Positions 1 to 6,873 of a stretch of 12,161 bases of DNA are shown piece by piece. The DNA is from Thermoplasmata archaeon (lineage in GTDB: Archaea > Thermoplasmatota > Thermoplasmata > JAGHBH01): the NCBI GenBank assembly GCA_030673205.1, contig DAOVJP010000015.1, positions 1 to 12,161 of the forward strand, written 5' to 3'. The position numbers and the translations under genes were made by a program. The notes under the pieces were generated by a model. That model searched no databases and was not told the origin of the DNA. It was given only the letters and a program-made list of their open reading frames with translations. How positions within the stretch are numbered: position 1 is the stretch's first letter; each line of letters begins with the position of its first letter.

Positions 1-13
1 AGAAGGGCCCTAT

Positions 14-886
14 ATGAAAGAGCACACCCAGGGATACCTTTTCATCTTGGGGGCCATAGTCCTCTGGAGCACCGTAGAGGTCGTGTCCAAGGCCATACAC
101 GGGGACATCCAACCTCTCACCATAGGTTTCATACGATTCTCCCTAGCCTCCCTGCTGCTCTTACCCTGTGGGATATATAAGATACATAGGAATAAGAACT
201 GGAAAATGCTCTCAAACGATATCTATCCCATCCTTCTCGCCGCTTTCCTGGGCATCACTTTGACCTTCACGCTTTTCCACACCGCCCTCTATACGGTAAA
301 GGCATCCACCGCCGCCACGATAATAGCCGCCGTTCCCCTTCCTGTTCTCCTTCTTTCCTCTCTTCTGCTCAAAGAATCCCTCTCTCGAAGGATGATCGTA
401 GGGGTCGGGGTGGGTATGTTCGGGGTCATCCTGCTCTCAATAGAGGAGATGAGAGATCCTGGCTCCGCTATTGGAATAATGCTCCTCTTATGCGCGCTGA
501 TGAGTTTCTCCTTTTTCACGGTGATCAACAAGAACACGGGCAGGAGGTTGAACCCTGTCTCCTCCACCGCATTCTCCATATCTTTGGGGTCCCTCATGTT
601 CATCCCGGTGCTCCTAGCCACCAATACGCCCCTGTTGCCCGATGTGGACACCGTGTCCTGGCTTCTATTACTATACCTCGGATTCCTGGCCACAGGAACC
701 GGGTATCTGCTGTTCTTCACCGGCCTTAACATGGTCGAGACGGCCAGGGGTAGTTCGCTATTCTATTTGAAGCCGGTCCTCGTTCTCCTCTTGGCCATCT
801 GGCTCCTGGGAGAGCCGTTCTCTTTCCTGTCCGTGGCAGGGATCGTGGTGGTGGTGCTCTCCCTTCGTATAGCACTTTCTCACTAG
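14..886 (+). CDS. EamA/DMT-family membrane transporter
   Basis: A 290-residue integral membrane protein of the drug/metabolite transporter superfamily, expected to sit in the cytoplasmic membrane and export or exchange a small metabolite; the substrate cannot be told. Hydrophobic stretches fit about ten helices, at roughly 8-24, 35-54, 70-92, 98-118, 126-144, 152-170, 185-204, 215-236, 246-264 and 268-288. The two internally repeated EamA halves are visible. Each has a helix with a conserved proline followed by a Gly/Lys-Glu turn: A100/P108 to E121 in the first half, and P254 to E267 (LGEP) in the second. Length is normal for the family. The ATG at 14 is followed at once by a charged, then hydrophobic, N-terminus. 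The promoter would lie outside the window. The family call is secure; any substrate would be a guess. Confidence 0.92.
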   Translation: MKEHTQGYLFILGAIVLWSTVEVVSKAIHGDIQPLTIGFIRFSLASLLLLPCGIYKIHRNKNWKMLSNDIYPILLAAFLGITLTFTLFHTALYTVKASTAATIIAAVPLPVLLLSSLLLKESLSRRMIVGVGVGMFGVILLSIEEMRDPGSAIGIMLLLCALMSFSFFTVINKNTGRRLNPVSSTAFSISLGSLMFIPVLLATNTPLLPDVDTVSWLLLLYLGFLATGTGYLLFFTGLNMVETARGSSLFYLKPVLVLLLAIWLLGEPFSFLSVAGIVVVVLSLRIALSH

Positions 887-923
887 GGACGAGGCCGATA
901 GGGATGGCGAGCACTAGGACAAC

Positions 924-931
924 TATTTTAT
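924..931 (+). promoter_or_regulatory. Putative TATA box of the lipoprotein gene
   Basis: The box TATTTTAT is centred about 27 bases ahead of the ATG at 954. That is the archaeal TATA-to-start-site distance, so the transcript would be leaderless or nearly so. There is no convincing Shine-Dalgarno sequence before this ATG, which fits. This is inferred from position and composition only. Confidence 0.45.
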
Positions 932-953
932 CTCCCAGGGATATGGTCCCCAC

Positions 954-1505
954 ATGCGTAGGCTATCCATATTGGTCATGGCGGTATTGATCGCCGCCGT
1001 GTCCTCCGCAGGTTGTATAGACATAGAATGGGCAAAGGACACGCTCATACCTGTGGATGTGGATGATACCCGCTATTTCAACAATTACACCAACATAAGC
1101 CACACGTTCGAGACAGACCCGGATGACCTGAGCAGTCTGGCGTATACGGGATTCGTGCTGGTGAACGTCACCAACGGCTCATTATACATCGATATGAGGG
1201 TGCGTGTCCAACGGGACGAGCTTCCAGATGGTTCCGCGATAAAAGATGTAGTGGACAACATGTCGGAACAGATGGACCTTGAAAGGATGGTGAAGGTAAC
1301 GCTATCCAAACCGGGACAAGGGGGGGAAGAGGTGTACTCTGTGACCTATAATGTCACCACGCACCAACCCGACCAATGGCCGAAGTTCCCCTCGCCGGAA
1401 CCTGGTAACTGGAGGATAGATGTGGAGGCCGAGGGGGTGGGGTATGGCTCATTCCACGATGGCTTCGAGGTCACGGCCATAGTGAGAATGCCTACGGGGA
1501 GCTAG
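954..1505 (+). CDS. Small secreted lipoprotein, unknown function
   Basis: A 183-residue protein of unrecognised family. The N-terminus has two arginines, a hydrophobic stretch (about residues 4-18) and a lipobox-like SSAGC ending at Cys21, so it is probably exported and anchored by a lipid on Cys21. The mature part is hydrophilic with several N-x-S/T sequons (for example near residues 44, 47, 65, 68 and 84), compatible with archaeal surface N-glycosylation. It appears beta-rich and ends in a segment that could be an Ig-like or immunoglobulin-fold strand set, but this is only an impression. Its last 14 bases overlap the 3' end of the convergent aminotransferase gene. No role can be assigned from context. 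Confidence 0.8.
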   Translation: MRRLSILVMAVLIAAVSSAGCIDIEWAKDTLIPVDVDDTRYFNNYTNISHTFETDPDDLSSLAYTGFVLVNVTNGSLYIDMRVRVQRDELPDGSAIKDVVDNMSEQMDLERMVKVTLSKPGQGGEEVYSVTYNVTTHQPDQWPKFPSPEPGNWRIDVEAEGVGYGSFHDGFEVTAIVRMPTGS

Positions 1506-2598
1506 ACAGCTTTCTCACTGCCTCTGGCAGAGCTGCAACGAACATTTTTATTCCCTCTTCCGGGACGGTGAAACTGATCCTGACGAACCTATCTCCGAAC
1601 TCCTCTGAGACATAGGTCCCGCTCCTGACAAAGATGTTGTGTTCGTACAGCAGTTCCTCCTGCAAACGATCTGGATCTATGCCAGTATCTCCGAGGTCCA
1701 TGACGAACATGTTGCTTCCCGAGGGATAGACGGGGAGGCTGAGGCCAGGGATATCGTCCACAGCCTCCTTTATCATGGCCTGGTTCCGCCGGGCCTGTCC
1801 CACCATTCTCCCTATCCATTCCTTCTTTGTCTCCAAAGAGGCGAGGGCCGCCCGCTGGGCTATGACGTTGGCGCTGAGAACGTTCGTGTTGTAGGGCTCC
1901 ACTAGTTCCATGATGGCGCCGGGGGCCATGAGCCCTCCTATTCTCATCCCTGCCATGGCGCTGTTCTTGGAAAAGGAGTAGACGTCTATCGTCCTCTCTG
2001 GTATTATGTCATGGGCCGCGGTGTGGGTGTGGGCGAAGTCTATGTATGTTATGTCATGAATGAACCAGAGCCTATAGTCCTCTGCAAGATCGCACAATCC
2101 TTTTACCTCGTCCTTGTCGTATTGGGAGCCCATGGGGTTGTGCGGGTCTATCAACAATAGCGCCTTCGTCCGGGCATCGATAGCCTCCTGGGCCTGTTCA
2201 ACGGTCATCTTGTAGGGAGGCGCGTATATTGGGAGTTCCACTGGCACGGCGCCGCACAATCGTATCTGGTGGTGGATGGGCATGAAACTGGGGTTCGTGC
2301 ATATGACCCCATCCCCCGGTTTCAATAGGGCCCGTGTCAGTGCATACAATGCCTCTATAGCCCCGTTGGTGATGAGTGCCTCGTATTCTTCGGGAGCGTT
2401 CACGTCGGCGAGCAATGCTTCCCTCAATCCGAACACGCCCTTGTTATATGGGTAGAACACGTAGTCCTTCTGCCGTATCGCATCCAACATTGCTCCCTCT
2501 ATCCTTGGATCGGTGGGGAGTTGGTTGGTGTTCTGGCTCATCCAGATTATCTCCTCCCTGTGTTCATGGGCGTAGATGAAACAATCTCCGTGTGTCAT
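1492..2598 (-). CDS. PLP-dependent class I/II aminotransferase
   Basis: A 368-residue fold-type I aminotransferase, cytoplasmic, predicted to move an amino group between an amino acid and a 2-oxo acid; the exact substrate is unknown. The active site is complete: the phosphate-binding turn NGAIEAL (78-84), the HNP at 153-155 with Asn154 for the cofactor, Asp182 and Tyr185 in HDITYIDF, the Schiff-base Lys211 in SFSKNSAMAGMRIGG with Arg219, and the carboxylate-binding Arg340 in RFVRISF. Length is slightly short of the usual 380-400. A GGAGGA lies three bases before the ATG at 2598; Met20 is a possible alternative start. It is the last gene of the minus-strand cluster, 42 bases after the radical SAM gene. 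That gap holds a TATA-like box, so it may also be transcribed alone. Its tail overlaps the lipoprotein gene by 14 bases on the opposite strand. Confidence 0.93.
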   Translation of the reverse strand: MTHGDCFIYAHEHREEIIWMSQNTNQLPTDPRIEGAMLDAIRQKDYVFYPYNKGVFGLREALLADVNAPEEYEALITNGAIEALYALTRALLKPGDGVICTNPSFMPIHHQIRLCGAVPVELPIYAPPYKMTVEQAQEAIDARTKALLLIDPHNPMGSQYDKDEVKGLCDLAEDYRLWFIHDITYIDFAHTHTAAHDIIPERTIDVYSFSKNSAMAGMRIGGLMAPGAIMELVEPYNTNVLSANVIAQRAALASLETKKEWIGRMVGQARRNQAMIKEAVDDIPGLSLPVYPSGSNMFVMDLGDTGIDPDRLQEELLYEHNIFVRSGTYVSEEFGDRFVRISFTVPEEGIKMFVAALPEAVRKLSSSP

Positions 2599-2625
2599 GG
2601 GTCCTCCGTGACTATATATGGGTCA

Positions 2626-2635
2626 AATATAAAAG
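2626..2635 (-). promoter_or_regulatory. Putative internal TATA box before the aminotransferase gene
   Basis: Read on the minus strand, the 42-base gap between the radical SAM and aminotransferase genes contains CTTTTATATT, about 32 bases before the start codon, and a second AT-rich stretch (CATATATAGT) closer to it. The first is placed well for a short-leader transcript. If the start site falls near 2605, part of the GGAGGA at 2602-2607 would be lost, so read-through from upstream may matter as well. Confidence 0.4.
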
Positions 2636-2640
2636 GCTCA

Positions 2641-3678
2641 TCATCGCTGCAGTATCCTCTGGACATATTGTCCGCAGTTGCTTCCTATGTTGTTCTCTTC
2701 CAACTCGCCTATGCTTAGGATGACATCGTAGCCCTGGGACTGGAATGCATCGACGAAGCCGGACGCGCTGTGCGGGTCCTTCGGGTCGAAACCTGTGGAA
2801 AGGCCACCTTCCTTCCCTCTCTCCGTGGGGTTCAGAGGGGTGATCTTGATGAGGAACGTGTCGGGATGGAATATCTTCCTCAGCGCACTGGGGTCTATTA
2901 TCTGCCCTTCCATGACCGCGAAGTTTAGCGTCACTTTCCGGTCCTTCCTCTCCCCCTCGCTCCCCTCTCCTTCTTTCCTTCCGTTATCCATCGTTCTCCT
3001 CCCCTTCTCTCCTTCTTCCTTCATCCCGCTCCCCCCTCCGTTCTCTCCTTCTTCCTCCCTCTCCATCGTTCCCTTTCCCTTCTCTACGAAGTTCTCTCCA
3101 TATTTGGCGATCTTCTCCAGGCTCCATTTCTTGCACGGGATGACCGTGTCCCTCTCATTTGGGTCCGTGGTGTGTATGGAGAACTGGAGTTGGAACATGC
3201 CATTCGGATAGAGTCTGTCCTTTATCTCCTTCAGCCTATCGAAGAAGGCCTCGGTGCCCTTGGGTGCAACGGTGGATATGGAAGGTATGAGGCCCGGCGC
3301 ATGATAGCGTTTCGGCAGCTCTTCCAACACATCCAGGACGGCGGGGTTGAGGCTTGGCTCCCCCATCCTAGCGAACTGTATCTTGAACTTCGGTACAGGC
3401 ACATGCCCATCGGGATATCTCCTCGTTACAAGGTGGTCTATCTGCTCCAATATCTCTTCCTTGGTCAACTGGCCCCGGTAGTCGCCTCCTGCGTCGCACA
3501 TGGGACAGCCGACAGGACAGCCGAATGAGGGGGAGACTATGAGAACCCATTTCTCCTCCCAGGTATAGGGAGGCTGCCTGGACTCCACAAACTCCACCAA
3601 ACGATCCTCTCCCATGGACGCCACGTACACCTTCGCCAGTTCCTCCGTGCCTATAACATCAATGATCTCCATTTTCAT
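2641..3678 (-). CDS. RlmN-like radical SAM protein with a low-complexity insertion
   Basis: A 345-residue radical SAM protein. The cluster motif is Cys54-x3-Cys58-x2-Cys61 (FGCPVGCPMC), followed by the SAM-binding MGEP (105-108), a strand with SIST (133-136), the QFSIHT strand (165-170), RD at 176-177 and ITPLNP (279-284). The order and wording match the core of RlmN, and the C-terminal GSNCGQ (332-337) corresponds to the RlmN CGQL motif, whose cysteine carries the methyl group. Two differences stand out. The usual N-terminal domain is nearly absent (about 48 residues before the core). Also, the RlmN cysteine seven residues before the first cluster cysteine is Ile47. Residues about 203-248 are a Glu/Gly/Lys/Arg-rich insertion in a loop before the VTLNFAVMEG strand. 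The start overlaps the flavoprotein stop (ATGA). A GAGGG six bases ahead of the second ATG (3672) favours that codon. The substrate is unknown, and RNA is only one option. Confidence 0.85.
   Translation of the reverse strand: MKMEIIDVIGTEELAKVYVASMGEDRLVEFVESRQPPYTWEEKWVLIVSPSFGCPVGCPMCDAGGDYRGQLTKEEILEQIDHLVTRRYPDGHVPVPKFKIQFARMGEPSLNPAVLDVLEELPKRYHAPGLIPSISTVAPKGTEAFFDRLKEIKDRLYPNGMFQLQFSIHTTDPNERDTVIPCKKWSLEKIAKYGENFVEKGKGTMEREEEGENGGGSGMKEEGEKGRRTMDNGRKEGEGSEGERKDRKVTLNFAVMEGQIIDPSALRKIFHPDTFLIKITPLNPTERGKEGGLSTGFDPKDPHSASGFVDAFQSQGYDVILSIGELEENNIGSNCGQYVQRILQR
2935..3072 (-). repeat. Purine-rich repeat tract encoding a low-complexity loop
   Basis: The coding strand of this part of the radical SAM gene is almost purely A+G. 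It contains direct repeats: a 16-base one at 3005-3020 and 3041-3056 (36 bases apart) and a 9-base one at 2987-2995 and 3062-3070 (75 bases apart). Both offsets are multiples of three, so the frame is kept. It encodes about 46 residues rich in Glu, Gly, Lys and Arg between two conserved elements of the enzyme core. Confidence 0.75.
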
Positions 3679-4616
3679 CCCTCATTCGATCGAATATCTT
3701 CATCCTTCATCGGTCCTTTTGCCTCATCCCTCACCATATCTTCATCCTCCCTCGGCTCCCTATCCTCGCCCCTCAGCATCTCTTCGATCCTCATCGCCGC
3801 CCGCAACCCGTCCCCCACGGCTATCGCGGCCTGCCTATAATGCCCGTTCACCATATCCCCTATGGGAAAGAGGCCCCGGGGCAGCGGCTCTGCCAGTAGA
3901 CGGTCATTCGCCACACGGCCGCATGCCAAAAGGATGTGGTCCACATCCAGGACCTCGCCGGAGCTCAGGCTAGCCAGAACCCATCGGCCCCCTGGTTCAC
4001 ACCCCTCCAGGGCAACCCCCGCCAGGACATCTATGCTCTTTTCCTCGGAAGCACGGCGCACTAGGAGGGCCAGCGCCCCCGCTCTCTCCCCCTTGTGACA
4101 TATGACGGCCTTTCCTCCACGGGACACTATGTTCAAGGCGTGGTCGAACGCCGCATCTCCGCCTCCAACCACCAGCACCTCCTTCTCCTCCAGGTTCTCG
4201 GGCAGGTCTGCGACCTCGTATTCCACCGCCCCCTGCCCCAATGTCTCCAGGCCTCGGAAGATGGGCTTTTTGGGACATGTGCCAGCGGCCAATATCACGG
4301 TACGGGTTTTCCATTCGTTTTCCCTCCCAACCACCACAAAGCCAACCGCATCCTCCGTCAACTCCATTACCTCCTCCATCTCGAACCTCACTCCCGCCTG
4401 TCGCGCCTGTTCCACCATGAGGGAAGCGAGTTCCTGGCCTCCGATTCCTCCGGGGAAGCCGGGATAGTTCTCCACGAGATTGGCATTCCACAACAGCCCC
4501 CCGAGCCTCTTCCTCTCCAGCACTAGCACGCTCTGGTCCGTCCGTGCAAGCTGGGTAGCCGCCGCTAGACCTGCCGGGCCAGCGCCTATAACGATGGTGT
4601 CCCAGGTTCTACTCAT
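3675..4616 (-). CDS. Thioredoxin-reductase-like FAD/NAD(P)H oxidoreductase lacking CxxC
   Basis: A 313-residue two-domain flavoprotein of the pyridine-nucleotide oxidoreductase class, closest in layout to low-molecular-weight thioredoxin reductase. FAD binding: GAGPAG at 11-16, the YPGFPGGIGG segment at 51-60 and PIGDMVNGHYRQAAIAVGDG at 251-270. NAD(P)H binding: VVGGGDAAFDHA at 149-160. In thioredoxin reductase a CxxC pair precedes the second nucleotide site; here that stretch (131-140) has no cysteine, so it cannot be an ordinary thioredoxin reductase. It more likely passes hydride or electrons to a partner. The last 30 residues are a highly charged low-complexity tail made by repeats. The gene begins inside the end of the hydrolase gene (8-base overlap), with GGGAGGGAG just upstream. 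It ends in an ATGA overlap with the radical SAM gene, which suggests coupled translation and a shared pathway. Confidence 0.88.
   Translation of the reverse strand: MSRTWDTIVIGAGPAGLAAATQLARTDQSVLVLERKRLGGLLWNANLVENYPGFPGGIGGQELASLMVEQARQAGVRFEMEEVMELTEDAVGFVVVGRENEWKTRTVILAAGTCPKKPIFRGLETLGQGAVEYEVADLPENLEEKEVLVVGGGDAAFDHALNIVSRGGKAVICHKGERAGALALLVRRASEEKSIDVLAGVALEGCEPGGRWVLASLSSGEVLDVDHILLACGRVANDRLLAEPLPRGLFPIGDMVNGHYRQAAIAVGDGLRAAMRIEEMLRGEDREPREDEDMVRDEAKGPMKDEDIRSNEG
3694..3748 (-). repeat. Direct repeat in the 3' tail of the flavoprotein gene
   Basis: A 13-base sequence (plus strand ATATCTTCATCCT) occurs at 3694-3706 and 3736-3748, an offset of 42 bases or 14 codons. The repeated, purine-rich coding strand gives the charged Asp/Glu/Lys/Arg tail after the conserved end of the enzyme. 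It resembles the tract in the neighbouring radical SAM gene. Confidence 0.6.
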
Positions 4617-5265
4617 TCATCTCCCTCCCGATCTCACCCAATATCTCGTCCGTCCTCCTTATGATGGCGAACCCGTGGGCCAGGGTGATGAGGGAGGAGA
4701 TGTGCAGTTCCTCGCTCTGCGTCGTCGTGGCGTCCATCACCACCATGACATCGTAGTCCCGCACGAAGGCCGAGCGGGCAGTGGTCTCGACACAGAGGTC
4801 GGTCATGACGCCAGTGAACACCAATTCTTTCACACCTCGGTCTTCCAACTCCTCCTCCAGGCTCGTGTTGTGAAACGCATCGTACCGCTCCTTCACCACA
4901 ACCACCTCCCCCTCCGCTGGCTCAAGACGCAATTTGGAGAGAGGGGATGAAGCCATAAGAGGATCGCCCCACCAGCGCCCCATACTTCCCAACGTGCTTT
5001 CAGCACCGTGTGCATGTCTGGTGAAGATGATGGGCAAGCCCCTGCGCCTATACGCGTCCACCAGCAGGCGGATATTCCTCTCGATATGGGGAGATAGAGG
5101 GAGGAAGGCGTGGGAGGAGGGGTCAACGAAGAACTCCTGAAGGTCTACTACAACCAAGGCGGTATTCTTCACGTCCAGAGCCCTCTCTCTTCGGTATGGG
5201 CGGAGTCGTCGCTCCCATTCTCTCACACGTTTCGAAAATTCCTCAGGGGGCGGTGTGCTCTCCAC
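4609..5265 (-). CDS. Isochorismatase-family cysteine hydrolase
   Basis: A 218-residue alpha/beta cysteine hydrolase of the isochorismatase/nicotinamidase superfamily, cytoplasmic. The catalytic triad is visible: Asp41 in VVVDLQEFF, Lys125 in VVVKERYDAF and Cys158 in GVMTDLCVETTAR, where the VMT just before it supplies the usual cis-peptide turn. Members cleave amides or vinyl ethers (nicotinamide, N-carbamoyl compounds, isochorismate); the residues seen do not choose between them. About 30 extra charged residues precede the core. Translation appears to start at GTG (5265), with a GGTGAG about nine bases upstream; no in-frame ATG lies nearby. It is the first gene of the minus-strand cluster and overlaps the flavoprotein start by 8 bases. 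Confidence 0.9.
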   Translation of the reverse strand: MESTPPPEEFSKRVREWERRLRPYRRERALDVKNTALVVVDLQEFFVDPSSHAFLPLSPHIERNIRLLVDAYRRRGLPIIFTRHAHGAESTLGSMGRWWGDPLMASSPLSKLRLEPAEGEVVVVKERYDAFHNTSLEEELEDRGVKELVFTGVMTDLCVETTARSAFVRDYDVMVVMDATTTQSEELHISSLITLAHGFAIIRRTDEILGEIGREMNE

Positions 5266-5346
5266 GTTATCATCTCACCGCCGTTTCCTGGTTTTATTCC
5301 GAGCTGGCAACGACCTAACAATGCTCGATATCGCAATGGACATGGC

Positions 5347-5356
5347 GTATTTAAAC
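5347..5356 (-). promoter_or_regulatory. Putative TATA box of the four-gene minus-strand cluster
   Basis: On the minus strand GTTTAAATAC is a good archaeal TATA match and would place the start site near 5325, about 60 bases before the GTG of the hydrolase gene. A weaker alternative, AATAAAAC near 5290-5297, would give an almost leaderless transcript. Confidence 0.4.
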
Positions 5357-5399
5357 ATGACTCCATTTGGCTCGTTGGATCGCACCGGCGAGCCATACC

Positions 5400-5462
5400 A
5401 TGCGCTACCAGTGACCCTGGTGCACGCTGCCTGTGAACTCCACTATGCACTCCCAGTGACCC
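5400..5462. repeat. Imperfect direct repeat in the divergent intergenic region
   Basis: The region between the divergent hydrolase and cyclophilin genes (5266-5515) holds no gene. It contains ATGCGCTACCAGTGACCC (5400-5417) and ATGCACTCCCAGTGACCC (5445-5462), 16 of 18 identical and 45 bases apart. The first copy also sits in a small inverted repeat, ACCAG-N5-CTGGT (5407-5421). It may be an operator pair or a chance duplication. Confidence 0.5.
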
Positions 5463-5484
5463 CACCACACACCACTATCGATAG

Positions 5485-5493
5485 CTTTTAATG
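5485..5493 (+). promoter_or_regulatory. Putative TATA box of the cyclophilin gene
   Basis: CTTTTAATG is centred about 27 bases before the ATG at 5516, so a leaderless transcript is expected. The only purine run near the start (AAGG) is too close to the ATG to act as a ribosome site. Confidence 0.4.
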
Positions 5494-5515
5494 CGAAAAT
5501 GGGATAGAGCAAGGT

Positions 5516-6847
5516 ATGTCATCCGGAAAGAAGACGTGCCCCGAATGTGGGGTTTCTGTTAAAGAGACTAACTACGAGAGGCATCTCCAACGGGTCCACG
5601 GAAAAGGACTGGAGGAGTTGAAGGCGGCGGAGAAGGAGCATCACTCCTCTGGCGGAGACAACAAGACGAAGCTTCTCGTCGTGGCCGTAATAGTCATTTT
5701 GATAGTATCCATCATGGCCTATTATCTGGTGTTCCTGACCGCCAAGGATAGCGACGGGGACGGCATGTCCGATGAATGGGAGACCGAGAACGGCTTTGAT
5801 CCTGACGACCCCTTGGACGCCCTGGGAGATAAGGATGGGGATGGATTGACGAACCTTGAAGAATATGAGGAGGGGACGAACCCGAAGAACCCGGACATGG
5901 ATGGGGACGGTATGCCGGACGGATACGAGGTGACCTATGGCCTAGACCCGAAGGACCCGACGGACAGGGACGAGGATCCGGACGTAGATGGCGCAACGAA
6001 CTTCGAGGAATTTGGAATGGGTACCGATCCGCATAACTCTGACACGGATGGGGATGGCATGCCCGACAAATATGAACAGAACTACGGCTTCAACCCCACC
6101 GATGCTTCGGACGGCCAGGAGGATAGGGACGGGGACGGGCTCGTCAACGCGGATGAGTACACATATTTCTCAGATCCCGGGAACTCTGATACCGACGACG
6201 ACGGTATGCCTGACAAGTACGAGGTCGACAATGGATTGGACCCACGTAACGCCGGGGATGCGAACAAGGACGCGGACCTGGATGGCTATACCAACCTCCA
6301 CGAATATACATTGGGCACCAATCCGATCGAGCGGGTCATAGCCACCATTGTTATTGAGGGGTATGATGAGAGCGTAGTGGTCGAACTCAGGCCAGACGTT
6401 GCGCCCATCACCGTATCCAATTTCATCGACTATTCACAGAGCGGATTCTATTCCGACACCATATTCCACAGGGTCATCGACAGCTTCATGATCCAAGGAG
6501 GAGGATTTGACACCAACTACAACAAGAAGCCCACCGATCCTCCCATATTGATAGAGAGAACCATCGATACTGGGCTCCTACATGTGGACGGAGCCATAGC
6601 CATGGCGAGGACCAGCGACCCGAACAGTGCTACCAGCCAATTCTATATATGCGATGGAGCCCAGGACCAACTGGACGCCGGAGGAATGGACCCGGATGGC
6701 TATGCCGTGTTCGGTCTCGTCACATCTGGCATGGAAACGGTACGGGACATATCTGCAGTTCAAACCGAGAATAAAGGCGGTGCGCTCTCCGATGCTCCGG
6801 TGATCGATGTGATAATATCCTCCGTGACCATAACATGGGAAGACTGA
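5516..6847 (+). CDS. Membrane-anchored cyclophilin with N-terminal zinc finger and Ca-binding repeats
   Basis: A 443-residue chimera. Residues 8-28 form a C2H2-type finger (Cys8, Cys11, His23, His28). Residues about 52-75 are one membrane helix. Residues 78-273 are four tandem repeats of exactly 49 residues, each with two Asp-rich loops (D-x-DGDGMPD-x-YE, then D-x-DGDGLTNLEEY), like thrombospondin type 3 or dockerin-like calcium loops. Residues about 275-443 are a cyclophilin peptidyl-prolyl isomerase, with FHR (317-319), F324, Q327 and SQFYI (374-378) matching the catalytic Arg55, Phe60, Gln63 and Gln111 region of human CypA. The Trp121 position appears to be Gln385 and the His126 position Tyr, so cyclosporin binding may be weak. 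With the finger inside, the repeats and isomerase would face outward and assist folding of exported proteins. It is monocistronic; its end is 26 bases from the convergent iscU gene. Confidence 0.9.
   Translation: MSSGKKTCPECGVSVKETNYERHLQRVHGKGLEELKAAEKEHHSSGGDNKTKLLVVAVIVILIVSIMAYYLVFLTAKDSDGDGMSDEWETENGFDPDDPLDALGDKDGDGLTNLEEYEEGTNPKNPDMDGDGMPDGYEVTYGLDPKDPTDRDEDPDVDGATNFEEFGMGTDPHNSDTDGDGMPDKYEQNYGFNPTDASDGQEDRDGDGLVNADEYTYFSDPGNSDTDDDGMPDKYEVDNGLDPRNAGDANKDADLDGYTNLHEYTLGTNPIERVIATIVIEGYDESVVVELRPDVAPITVSNFIDYSQSGFYSDTIFHRVIDSFMIQGGGFDTNYNKKPTDPPILIERTIDTGLLHVDGAIAMARTSDPNSATSQFYICDGAQDQLDAGGMDPDGYAVFGLVTSGMETVRDISAVQTENKGGALSDAPVIDVIISSVTITWED
5747..6334 (+). repeat. Four tandem 147-base (49-residue) repeats
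   Basis: Asp-rich loops begin at residues 78, 127, 176 and 225, with partner loops at 105, 154, 203 and 252, a constant 49-residue period. The DNA copies have diverged, but length is strictly kept, which points to structural constraint. The unit resembles the calcium-binding thrombospondin-3-like repeats found in many archaeal surface proteins. Confidence 0.85.
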
Positions 6848-6873
6848 TCGTAACGACCCACAATGGCCATGCC

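Noticed and set aside
289..732. 147-residue open frame antisense to the transporter
   Set aside because: Arg/Ser/Pro-rich complement of a membrane protein gene with clear EamA repeats.
2795..3211. 138-residue Ser/Pro/Leu-rich open frame on the plus strand
   Set aside because: It is the complement of the purine-rich tract in the radical SAM gene; pyrimidine-rich sequence gives long open frames of Ser, Pro, Leu and Phe by composition alone.
3997..4526. Open frames of 143-164 residues overlapping the flavoprotein gene on both strands
   Set aside because: They overlap the FAD and NAD(P)H motifs of the real gene in other frames and have Gly/Arg- or His/Leu-rich sequence without any family signature.
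3675..4616. Plain thioredoxin reductase
   Set aside because: The redox-active CxxC is absent, so only the fold relationship is claimed.
5255..5491. 78-residue open frame on the plus strand in the divergent intergenic region
   Set aside because: Its end contains the direct repeat pair and reads as a low-quality sequence; it has no ribosome site or fitting TATA box and overlaps the hydrolase start.
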